A DNA stretch of 64,000 nucleotides from Salinibacter ruber DSM 13855 (GTDB lineage: Bacteria > Bacteroidota > Rhodothermia > Rhodothermales > Salinibacteraceae). Of this stretch, positions 8,680 to 16,512 are shown piece by piece. Positions within the stretch are counted from its first letter, which is position 1, and each line of letters begins with the position of its first letter. Position numbers and translations under genes: made by a program. The stretch covers positions 434,001 through 498,000 of the forward strand of contig NC_007677.1 of NCBI RefSeq assembly GCF_000013045.1, read 5' to 3'. The notes under the pieces were generated by a model. It worked only from the letters and a program-made list of their open reading frames with translations, was not told the DNA's origin and did not search any database.

Positions 8680-9393
8680 CTACACCGGCCACTCCTGCTG
8701 CGTCCAGGCCTGGTCCCAGAACATCCACTCGTAGCGGACGCTCGTGGTAAACGCCGTCTTGGCGCGTTCGCGTGCAGCGTCGTCGGCCGCGTCGGCAAAC
8801 CGTTGCAGGCGTTCCAGCAGGTTGTCCATGTACTCGTTGAACTCCGGGTCGCGATACATGGCGAGCCACTCGGCGTAGGGATGGTCCTCGGGAATCGCGC
8901 CCATGTCTCGTTCGAGGCGCTGCCCGAGCTCCACGTAGAGCCAGGGGCAGGGCGTGATGGCGGCCGTGCCCGCCACGAGCGTGCCGCGCTGGGCCCGCTC
9001 GATCATGTGGTTCTGGTAGGCCCGGTTGTTTGGGGTCAGCTGGAGCTGGCGGATGTCGTCGGGGCCGTACCCGAGCTCGTCGCCGTAGCCCTCGTGGAGC
9101 TCCCCCTCGACGACGATCGCGAGGCGGGCCGCGTCGATGAACCAGAGCGTGTCGTCCGGGTCTGTGCACTGGGTGGAGAGGAGAGAGGCGGCGTCGGCAA
9201 ACGCCTCCAGGTAGCGCGCGTCCTGCATCTGGTAGAACATGAAGGTGTCCGCGTCCAGCGTGCCCTCGGCGAGGGCGTGGACGAACGGGTGGTCGAAGGC
9301 CGCCGTCCACGTGTCGTCGGCGTGGTCCAGGCAGGCCTCCGCAAAGGGGGGCACGGAGAAGGCACGGGTGTCGAGGGGGGCAGTCAGGTCCAT
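8680..9393 (-). CDS. tenA: TenA family aminopyrimidine aminohydrolase (thiaminase II)
   Basis: 237 residues. The TenA/THI-4 helical fold is recognisable from F..HPFVHALAEGTLD..TF.FYQMQDARYLEAFADA near the start and from TPCPWLYVELGQRL in the middle. TenA salvages thiamine breakdown products by hydrolysing aminopyrimidines to HMP; the classical catalytic cysteine sits in a Y/C-rich segment, here ITPCPWLY. The assignment to salvage rather than transcription control is from family knowledge. A TPP riboswitch lies directly upstream on the same strand (9478-9558), so the gene is very probably switched off by thiamine pyrophosphate. No other thiamine gene is next to it. Confidence 0.88.
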   Translation of the reverse strand: MDLTAPLDTRAFSVPPFAEACLDHADDTWTAAFDHPFVHALAEGTLDADTFMFYQMQDARYLEAFADAASLLSTQCTDPDDTLWFIDAARLAIVVEGELHEGYGDELGYGPDDIRQLQLTPNNRAYQNHMIERAQRGTLVAGTAAITPCPWLYVELGQRLERDMGAIPEDHPYAEWLAMYRDPEFNEYMDNLLERLQRFADAADDAARERAKTAFTTSVRYEWMFWDQAWTQQEWPV

Positions 9394-9477
9394 GGGGGCT
9401 TCGCGGGGTGGGTTGCAGAACGAAATGAACGCGAAGCCAGGGGCGCGAGGCCCACAGAAAGACGGGGGAGAACTGTG

Positions 9478-9558
9478 CTTTCCTGCGCCGGCATGACCCG
9501 GATCAGGTTCGGAGGGACTCTCTCAGCCCGGCCGCCGTGCGGCGCCGAACACCCCTAG
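9478..9558 (-). promoter_or_regulatory. TPP riboswitch (THI element) controlling tenA
   Basis: Read on the minus strand from about 9557 down, the leader shows the diagnostic pieces in order: GGGGTG, a GC-rich variable stem, CTGAGAGAG, then CGAACCTGATCCGGGTCATG followed by CCGGCGCAGGA. These match the conserved thiamine-pyrophosphate aptamer (the CUGAGA and ACCUGAUC...GGNUAAUGCC...GGGA segments). It ends about 85 bases before the tenA start codon at 9393, room enough for an expression platform that hides the start or terminates transcription. The boundaries are approximate. Confidence 0.93.
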
Positions 9559-9672
9559 CTTCATCCCAAACGATATGCAGGAGCAGGGAAAGCGTCCAGC
9601 GTGTGGGGGCGGCTTGGCGCAGGCCGCGGGCAAATTTCCAAAACCTTTCTCCGTGTCCCCACGCCTGCGCCG

Positions 9673-12600
9673 CTAGGCCGGGTCCGGGGCGTCCGCCGCG
9701 GGCACCCGCACGGTGAAGCAGCTGCCCTCGCCCTTTGCGGTCTCGACCGCGATCGTGCCGCCCATCTGCTCGATCGCCTGCTTCGTGACGGCCAGGCCGA
9801 GGCCTGTGCCCTCGTACGTCCGGCCGGTCCCCTCCGACTCCTGGCGGAACGGCTCGAAGAGCTCCGGCACGTGGTCGGGGTCCATGCCGACGCCGGTGTC
9901 CTCGACCTCCAGGGCCACGTCGTCCCCCCTCCGGCCGGCCCGGACGCGGACCGTCCCGCCCTCCTCGGTGTATTTGAGGGCGTTGGAGATGAGGTTTTGG
10001 AGGGCAATGCGCAGGCCGCCCTCGTCGACACGAGCCCAGAGGGGCCCCTCCGCCGTCTCCCCCTGCAGGTCGATGCCTTCGGTGAGGGCCTGGGGCTCGA
10101 ACAGGTCGGTGGCCTCCGCCACCTCGTCCGCCAGGTTCAGCGGGCTGCAGTCAAGCTCCATCTCGCCGGCCTCCAGCCGCGAGAGGTTGAGCACCGTGTC
10201 GAGCGTCTCCAGCAGGCGGTGCCCGCTCTCTTCGATGAGGTCGGCAAACTGGTCGAGGGCGGTGACCGCGTCGGGGGGAGAGTCCGAATGCTCCAAGAGA
10301 CTCGTGGCCTCGTCCCCGATCACCTCGGCGAACCCAATGATCGAGGTCAGTGGGGTGCGGATCTCGTGGCTCATGTTGGCGAGGAAGGCGCTCTTCATTC
10401 GATTCAGGCGCTCGGCCTCCTCTTTGGCCGAGACGAGTTCGCCTTCGTATTCGATCCGGTCGAGCACGAGGGCGGCGTAGGTGGAGAGAATCTCGATCAG
10501 GCGGCGGTCGAAGCCCGCGATGGCTCCGGCCTCCAGGGCCGCGACCGAGATGGTGCCGTGCGTCCCGATCGGCACGACGGCCGTGGCCCGCACCGCCCCG
10601 TAGTCGACCGAATCGCCGACGGCACTCAGGTCGTCGAACAGGGCGGTCGCCCCGTCCCGGAAGGCTGTGGCCACGACGCTCTCGCCCGTCACGTCGAAGG
10701 ACGACGGGTTGGGAACGTGGTCGGCGACGTCGGGCGAGGCCTGGACCGGGACGAGGCGTTCGTCCTCGCGAAAGCGGACGATGACGACAGGGTACCCGAA
10801 CACCTCGTTCACCAGGTCCACGATGGAGCGGCCCACCGCGGTTGTGCTTTCGGCACGGAGCACCTGGCTCGTCGTGGTGTAGAGGGCCTCCACCTTGTCC
10901 TGACGCGCCTGGAGGACCTGCTCACGGCGCTTCCGCTCCGTAATGTCGGTGGCCACCCCGATAATGCGTTCGAGCCGCCCGTCCTCGCCGTACACGCCCG
11001 CGGCCCGGTCGCGCACCCACCGCACGGTGCCGTCGGGCTGGACGACCCGGTACGTTTCCTCGTAGGCGTCCGGGTCCTTGCGCTGGGTGTCCAGGGCCGC
11101 CTGGACCCGATCGCGGTCGGCCGGGTGAATCGCCTCCACCACGGCGTTTGGGTGGTCGTGGAGCTGATCGGTCGGGCGGCCCCAAATCTCCTCGTAGGCG
11201 TCACTGATGAACTCAATCTCCGACTTGTCCGCCGGGCTCATCCACACCACGTCCGTAATGTTCTCGCGAAGCTGCTTCAACAGGCGCCCACGCGTGCGGA
11301 GCTCGCGTTCCTTCGTCTTCCGTTCGGTGATGTCGGTGTAGATGGCATACCCTTCCGTCGGGCCCGGGCCGTCGTCCCGAAGGGTCACCTGGACCCGAAA
11401 GTCCCGAGTGCCGTCGCTCGTCTCCCGTCGCACCTCCCGGTCCACCGGTTCACCGGCCAGCAACCAGCGGCGAATCGAGTCCGCCTCGTCCTGGGCGTCG
11501 GGCGGTACGATCTCGGCCTGGAGGTCCTTGGTTCGGATCTGCTCCTCGCCGATCCCGAAGACCGACTCGAAGGTGTCGTTGACGGTTTGGACCCGGAGGT
11601 GGCCCTCCTCGTCGGACCAGCCGTGCACGACCGGCGTGGGCAGGTTGTGGAAGAGCGTTTCGAACCGGTCGCGCTCGGCCTGCACGGCCTGCTCGGCCTC
11701 CCGCCGGTCGGTAATGTCGAGGAGCACCCCGTTGAAGAGGGTCTCATTCTCTCTGCGCTCGGGCATCGAAGAACAGAGCAGCCAGATGCGGGTGCCGTCG
11801 GGCCGCTCGAACGGCAGTTCCATGCGGGCGGGGCGGTGCTCCGCGGCCGCGGCCTTCGTGCTCGCCCTGTACCGCTCGCGGTGCTCGGGCGGGATGCACT
11901 GCACAAACCGGTCGTAAAACCCGTCCGGGTCCGGGGAGAGCCCCAGGACGGACGCGGCCTTCTCCCCGACGAAGTGGTAGCCCCACTCCCCGCCGGGACG
12001 GACGTAAAATTGGTAGGTCACGCCCGGCAGGCTGTTGGCAAGCCCGCGCAGCCGGGCTTCTTTCTCGCGGAGGGCGTTTTCCGTCCGTCTATGCTCGGTG
12101 GTGTCCCACCCAGTCGCCACGAACTGGCGCGCCCCATCGACGGCAATGCACCGGAGATCGACCTCCACCGGGAACGTCGAGCCCTCCTTTCGGCGATACC
12201 GGCCCTCCCGGCGGTGCTGATCGCCGGGGGCCATGGTGGCCCACCGGGCCCGGGCGTCGTCCGGGTTCAGGGAAACATCGACGTCCCACATGTGCCGGCG
12301 GGTGAGCGTGTCGGCGTCATAGCCGGTCATTTCGCAGAGGCGCGGATTGGCCAGAAGAAGCTGCCCGTCGGCGTCATGGAAGGTGATCATGTCGGGCGCC
12401 TCTTCGAACAGGGCCTCCAGGCGGGCCGAGGTCTGCCGGGGACGGGCCTCGGGCCGGCGGCGCTCCAGCGTCTGCTCCACGGCCTGGACGAGGCGGGCGA
12501 GGGCCGCGGCGTCCGACTCGTCGAACGCGGCCTGCCGTGGGGCCCGGTCGACGAAGCAGAGGGTCCCGTACAGCGCCCCATCCGCAACGACCTTGGCCCC

Positions 12601-13008
12601 GAGATATGTGGACAGCCGAAACGTCTCGTACGCAGGGTCGCCGTCCCAGCCCTGTCTGGGCGCGTCCTCGAGGGCCAGGGCGTCGTCGCGCACGATGACG
12701 CGCCGACAGTAGGCCTGAGCCAGGGGGGCGGTATCGCCCTTCGTGACGGTGGGATGGGGCCCGCTGACCGCCGCGACTTCGTACGTGGACGCGGCCGGGT
12801 CGACGCGGGCAAGATACCCAAGCTCCACGTCGAGCCATTCGGCGCCGAGTCGGAGAAGGGCCCGTAGCGTCTCGTTGGGGGGGCGGGTGTCGTCGGTCTG
12901 GAGGCCGCGGAGGCGATCTCGGTAGGCCGGGTTTTCAATCGGGACCTCTGCGCTGCGGTCTCCATCCACGGAGAAAAATGTCCCTGGGGGCGAGGCGGGG
13001 TTGTTCAT
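9673..13008 (-). CDS. Multi-sensor GAF/PAS histidine kinase
   Basis: 1111 residues, no membrane segment, so cytoplasmic. Order of domains: GAF (about 40-185), four PAS modules (about 195-315, 325-440, 450-560, 575-690; each ends with a TDITER/TTEHRR-type exit), a second GAF (about 700-850), HisKA with phospho-acceptor H881 in NMSHEIRTPLTSIIGF, and HATPase_c with the N box NLISNALKYTEEGG, DTGVGMDP and GTGLGLAVTK. No receiver domain is attached and no response regulator is adjacent. The C-terminal half is closely related to the decayed kinase at 43741-45253. A candidate -7 element TATTTTTG lies upstream on the minus strand at 13132-13125. The signal it senses is unknown. Confidence 0.93.
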   Translation of the reverse strand: MNNPASPPGTFFSVDGDRSAEVPIENPAYRDRLRGLQTDDTRPPNETLRALLRLGAEWLDVELGYLARVDPAASTYEVAAVSGPHPTVTKGDTAPLAQAYCRRVIVRDDALALEDAPRQGWDGDPAYETFRLSTYLGAKVVADGALYGTLCFVDRAPRQAAFDESDAAALARLVQAVEQTLERRRPEARPRQTSARLEALFEEAPDMITFHDADGQLLLANPRLCEMTGYDADTLTRRHMWDVDVSLNPDDARARWATMAPGDQHRREGRYRRKEGSTFPVEVDLRCIAVDGARQFVATGWDTTEHRRTENALREKEARLRGLANSLPGVTYQFYVRPGGEWGYHFVGEKAASVLGLSPDPDGFYDRFVQCIPPEHRERYRASTKAAAAEHRPARMELPFERPDGTRIWLLCSSMPERRENETLFNGVLLDITDRREAEQAVQAERDRFETLFHNLPTPVVHGWSDEEGHLRVQTVNDTFESVFGIGEEQIRTKDLQAEIVPPDAQDEADSIRRWLLAGEPVDREVRRETSDGTRDFRVQVTLRDDGPGPTEGYAIYTDITERKTKERELRTRGRLLKQLRENITDVVWMSPADKSEIEFISDAYEEIWGRPTDQLHDHPNAVVEAIHPADRDRVQAALDTQRKDPDAYEETYRVVQPDGTVRWVRDRAAGVYGEDGRLERIIGVATDITERKRREQVLQARQDKVEALYTTTSQVLRAESTTAVGRSIVDLVNEVFGYPVVIVRFREDERLVPVQASPDVADHVPNPSSFDVTGESVVATAFRDGATALFDDLSAVGDSVDYGAVRATAVVPIGTHGTISVAALEAGAIAGFDRRLIEILSTYAALVLDRIEYEGELVSAKEEAERLNRMKSAFLANMSHEIRTPLTSIIGFAEVIGDEATSLLEHSDSPPDAVTALDQFADLIEESGHRLLETLDTVLNLSRLEAGEMELDCSPLNLADEVAEATDLFEPQALTEGIDLQGETAEGPLWARVDEGGLRIALQNLISNALKYTEEGGTVRVRAGRRGDDVALEVEDTGVGMDPDHVPELFEPFRQESEGTGRTYEGTGLGLAVTKQAIEQMGGTIAVETAKGEGSCFTVRVPAADAPDPA

Positions 13009-13124
13009 CCGGTCGGGATCAGAGCGCTATGTCGGAGCACGAATGCGTCCCCCAGTCCCGCTGCGCCGGCGACAGGGCCCTTGGGATGTGGTGCAGGCCC
13101 TCTGAGGGGGGATGGTGCTTTCTG

Positions 13125-13155
13125 CAAAAATAACCACTTCTTCTGGAAGTTAAAT
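13125..13155 (-). promoter_or_regulatory. Candidate Bacteroidota-type promoter of the PAS kinase gene
   Basis: On the minus strand TATTTTTG (13132-13125) matches the Bacteroidota -7 consensus TAnnTTTG exactly, in an AT-rich patch with a TTGAAA further upstream. It would give a leader of about 110 bases before the start codon at 13008. Spacing to the TTG is a little long, so this is tentative. Confidence 0.4.
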
Positions 13156-13191
13156 TTCAACGGCGATAAACGTTCCGGCGCCGCGATGAAT

Positions 13192-13815
13192 CTACGCCCC
13201 GTCCGCCTCAGAAAGGGTCCAAATGCGCCCGTGGGGCCCGGCGTTGTGGACCGGTGTAGGACCGACATGGGCGGTCTCTTCCCAGCTGCCGTGGATGTGG
13301 CCGCAGACGGTGAGCCGGGGCGTGTGGGCCTCGATGGCCTCGCGGACCGCGACGCTGCCGAGCGACTGGCCCTTCGAGTCGCGGTCCACCGCGTCTTTGG
13401 GCGGGGAGTGCGCCACGAGCACGGCCCCCTCCGGACAGTCGGACAGCAGGGTCCGGGCCTCGTCTTCGGTCAGGTCGTAGCTCCACGGGCCGAACGGGGT
13501 CACGGGCACGCCGCCGCCGAGGCCGAAAAACGGGGTGCCGTCGATCGTCGTGCCGCCGCCGTGCAGCACGTGCGCGGCGCCCCAGCCGGCGGCGTCGATC
13601 TGGGCCTCCAGTTCGTCCTCCGTCTCGGCGTTGCCCGGCACCAGGACCGTCGGCGTGTCGATGGCGGAGAGTGTCTCGATGGGCGCCTGTAGGTTGCGCC
13701 GGGCCACGCAGAAGTCGCCGGCGCCGACCACCACGTCGACGTCGGCGGCGCGGTCGACGAGGCGCTGGCAGGCCTCGCGGTCGCCGTGCACGTCGCTGAA
13801 GAGAAGGAGGTCCAT
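13192..13815 (-). CDS. Calcineurin-like metallophosphoesterase
   Basis: 207 residues. The dinuclear metal motifs appear in order: SDVHGD at the N terminus (D-x-H), VVGAGDF (GD), PGNAETE in the GNH(E/D) position with Ala replacing His, VAHSPP, and CGHIHGSWE near the C terminus. This set fits small YfcE/MJ0936-like or Rv0805-like phosphoesterases. Substitution of the GNHE histidine, which contacts the scissile phosphate, is noteworthy and may change substrate range. It is transcribed in the same direction as the neighbouring kinase (downstream) and ATPase (upstream, 100 bases away). The substrate is unknown. Confidence 0.85.
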   Translation of the reverse strand: MDLLLFSDVHGDREACQRLVDRAADVDVVVGAGDFCVARRNLQAPIETLSAIDTPTVLVPGNAETEDELEAQIDAAGWGAAHVLHGGGTTIDGTPFFGLGGGVPVTPFGPWSYDLTEDEARTLLSDCPEGAVLVAHSPPKDAVDRDSKGQSLGSVAVREAIEAHTPRLTVCGHIHGSWEETAHVGPTPVHNAGPHGRIWTLSEADGA

Positions 13816-13915
13816 TGGGGTGAGCGTTGAGGGTTTCGGGTTGAGAGTTGAGTGTTGGCGTCGGAGTCCTCGTTCAAAAACTGACGCGCTCGAGCGCGGG
13901 GCCGTGGAGGAATCG

Positions 13916-16297
13916 TCATTTCTCGTTGCCGTCGGTGGGTCGAGAATCCGCGACGGGGAGGGACCGGGCCGAGTTGCCGACGACGCCGAGGCTGCTGGCG
14001 GCCATGGCGAGGGCGGCGAAGAGGGGGTTGATGAGGCCGACCAGGGCCAGCGGAATGGCCACGGCGTTGTAGAGGAAGGCCCAGGCCAGGTTCTGACGAA
14101 TGCGGCGCCGCGCGGCGCGGGCCAGGGAAAAGACCGCCGGGATGTGGGTCAGGTCGCCGCGCAGGATCACCACGTCGGCGGAGTCGGCGGCCAGGGCGGT
14201 GGGGCCGAAGGCGATGCCCACGTCGGCCTCGGCGAGGGCGGGGGCGTCGTTGCTGCCGTCCCCAATCATGGCGACGGTCCCGGCGTCGCGCAGCCCGCGG
14301 ACGAGGTCGGACTTCTCGGCGGGCTGCACCTCGGCGATCACGCGGTCGATGGCGTCGTGCTCGCGGAGCGGGCGGGCCGCCGCGGTGCTGTCCCCGGTGA
14401 TGACCACGACCTCACGCGCGTCGCCCCGGAGCGCGTCCATGACGGCGAGGCCCTCGTCGCGCAGGGTGTCGCCCACCACGATGAGGCCCTGCACCGCGCC
14501 GTCCCACCCCACGGCGACGGGCACCTGGGCGTTTTCCTGCGCGGCCTCGGCCCGCTCGGCCAGGGTGTCGTCCATGCGCAGGCCCTCCGTCCGGAGCCAC
14601 TCGGGGTGGCCCACCCGCACCCGGTCGCCGTCCACGCGTCCCTCCACGCCCCGGGGGCGGCTGCGCACATCGGTGGCCCGGGCGGGCGCCCCGTCGCCGG
14701 CGGGAACTCGCTCCCCGTCCTCGACGATGGCGCGGGCCACGGGGTGGGCGGCGTGCTGCTCCACCGCGCGGGCCCGCCGCCACGTCGCCGCGTCGGCCGC
14801 GGCGTCGACCACCTGCATGGCGCCGGTGGTGAGGGTCCCGGTCTTGTCCACCGCCAGCGTATCGACGTCCGGCGCCGTCTCGAAGAGCGACACGTCCCGG
14901 ATGACGATGCCGCGCTCCAGGGCCGTGCGCAGCCCCGAGGCCACGGCGAGGGGCGTGGCGAGGCCGAGCGCGCAGGGGCACGAGACGATGAGGACGGACA
15001 GCCCCGTAAGCAGGGCCGTCGCGGCCGGCGCCCCGCTGGCCCACTGCCAGCCGAACGCGACGGCCGCTAGGACCAGCACGAGCGGCACGAACACCGCCGC
15101 GATGCGGTCGGCCACGCGCTGGGCCCCGGGCTGACTCGACTGAATATTCCACATGAGGTTGACGAGGCGGTCGAGCGTGCTCTCGGCGGCCGCGCCCACC
15201 TCCACCGTGAGGGCGTTGTTCGTCACCACGGCGCCGCCAATGACGTCGTCGCCCTCGGCGCGGGTGACGGGAAGGGACTCGCCGGTCACCAGCGACTCGT
15301 CGACCGCGGCGCGCCCCTCCGCCACGGTGCCGTCCACCGGAACGCGCTCCCCGGCCCGCACCTGCACGCGGTCGCCCGGCTCCAGGTCGTCGACGGCGAC
15401 CGTCTCCGTCGCCCCCTCCGAGACCCGCCGCGCCTCGTCCACCTGCTCGCGGGTGAGGGTGCTCAGCAGGTCGGTGGCGCGGCGCTTCACCCGGTCCTCG
15501 TAGTAGTGGCCCAGCGACACGGCCATGATGATGACGACCGTGACGTCGAAGTAGACGTCCGTCTGCCCCATGAGCACGGCCCCGCCGCTGTAGAGGTAGG
15601 CGCTCACGGCGGCCAGGCCCACGAGCAGGTCCATGTTGGGCTGGAGCACGCGCAGGCTCACCGCCGCCCCCCGCAGCGTGGGCCAGCCGGTGACGAGGAG
15701 GACGAAGGTGGTAAAGGCCCACACGTTTGCCAGGACGTAGGTGCCGCCCTCCGTACTCAGGTCGACGAGGCCCTCCCCGCCCAGGTGGACGGGGTAGAGG
15801 AGGACGATGTACACGACCATCACCATCATCCCGAAGAAGCCGCCGAAGACGAGGCGCGCGGCGGTGTTCTGGTCGGCCGTCTCGTCCTCGGGCGCCGTCA
15901 GGTGCGCCTCGTAGCCGGCCTGGCTGAGGAGGGCGGGCAGGTCCGATTCGTGGTGCCGGGACGGGTCGTACGCGACCTTCGCCATGTCGGAGGCGTAGCT
16001 CGCCTCCGCCTCGTGGATGCCGTCCGTCGACGCGGCGACCGTCTCGATGAAGTCCTCGCAGCTGGTGCAGTGCATCCCGCGGACGTGCAGGAAGGCCGTC
16101 TCGGTCTCGTCGGTGTCCCGGTCGGGGTCGTGTCCCGCGTGGCCGTGTCCGTCGCCGTGGTGGCAGCACGCGTCGTGCGCGTCGGGGTCGGCGACGCGGT
16201 GGGCCTCCAGGCAGCCGGAGCAGCAGAACACGCCGTCCACGTCCTCGGCCGTGACGGGGGCGTCGGTGGGCGCGTCGCAGTAGGTGCAAGTGGGCAT
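13916..16297 (-). CDS. P1B-type copper-translocating ATPase
   Basis: 793 residues. It begins with a zinc-finger-like cysteine segment (CTYCDAP ... VFCCSGCLEAH), a histidine-rich stretch (HDACCHHGDGHGHAGHD), then an HMA metal-binding domain with GMHCTSCEDF. Eight membrane helices follow. C440-P441-C442 (SCPCALGLA) in helix 6 is the copper signature, D484 in DKTGTLT is the phosphorylated aspartate, HAAHPVA is the HP motif of the nucleotide domain, and GDGSNDAPAL is the hinge. The start is set at 16297 because the N-terminal cysteine motif begins there; the frame stays open upstream without homology. The N-terminal DUF-like zinc ribbon is common in CcoI/FixI-type and Bacteroidota copper ATPases, so supply of copper to oxidases is a possible role as well as export. 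Confidence 0.93.
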   Translation of the reverse strand: MPTCTYCDAPTDAPVTAEDVDGVFCCSGCLEAHRVADPDAHDACCHHGDGHGHAGHDPDRDTDETETAFLHVRGMHCTSCEDFIETVAASTDGIHEAEASYASDMAKVAYDPSRHHESDLPALLSQAGYEAHLTAPEDETADQNTAARLVFGGFFGMMVMVVYIVLLYPVHLGGEGLVDLSTEGGTYVLANVWAFTTFVLLVTGWPTLRGAAVSLRVLQPNMDLLVGLAAVSAYLYSGGAVLMGQTDVYFDVTVVIIMAVSLGHYYEDRVKRRATDLLSTLTREQVDEARRVSEGATETVAVDDLEPGDRVQVRAGERVPVDGTVAEGRAAVDESLVTGESLPVTRAEGDDVIGGAVVTNNALTVEVGAAAESTLDRLVNLMWNIQSSQPGAQRVADRIAAVFVPLVLVLAAVAFGWQWASGAPAATALLTGLSVLIVSCPCALGLATPLAVASGLRTALERGIVIRDVSLFETAPDVDTLAVDKTGTLTTGAMQVVDAAADAATWRRARAVEQHAAHPVARAIVEDGERVPAGDGAPARATDVRSRPRGVEGRVDGDRVRVGHPEWLRTEGLRMDDTLAERAEAAQENAQVPVAVGWDGAVQGLIVVGDTLRDEGLAVMDALRGDAREVVVITGDSTAAARPLREHDAIDRVIAEVQPAEKSDLVRGLRDAGTVAMIGDGSNDAPALAEADVGIAFGPTALAADSADVVILRGDLTHIPAVFSLARAARRRIRQNLAWAFLYNAVAIPLALVGLINPLFAALAMAASSLGVVGNSARSLPVADSRPTDGNEK

Positions 16298-16512
16298 GGT
16301 CGAGACAGGCGGTGAAGAATAAATTTGTCGATACAACGCTGACGGTCCGCTGTCGATTCGGGAAACATGAGTCGGTGCGGGCGACTGTCGGCGGGTTCGT
16401 TCACGTCGGGCGTGTCCGTCCGGGTCCCGGTTCAACATTCCCAGAGTGTCCTCGTAGGAGAGCGCACACATCACTCTTTCTTCAAATTGCGACAGGTTGC
16501 GTCGCGGATTGC

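Noticed and set aside
9601-12867. A plus-strand frame of over 1000 codons opposite the PAS kinase
   Set aside because: Composition is shadow-like (Val, Gly, Arg, His rich, no motifs), while the minus strand encodes a complete kinase.
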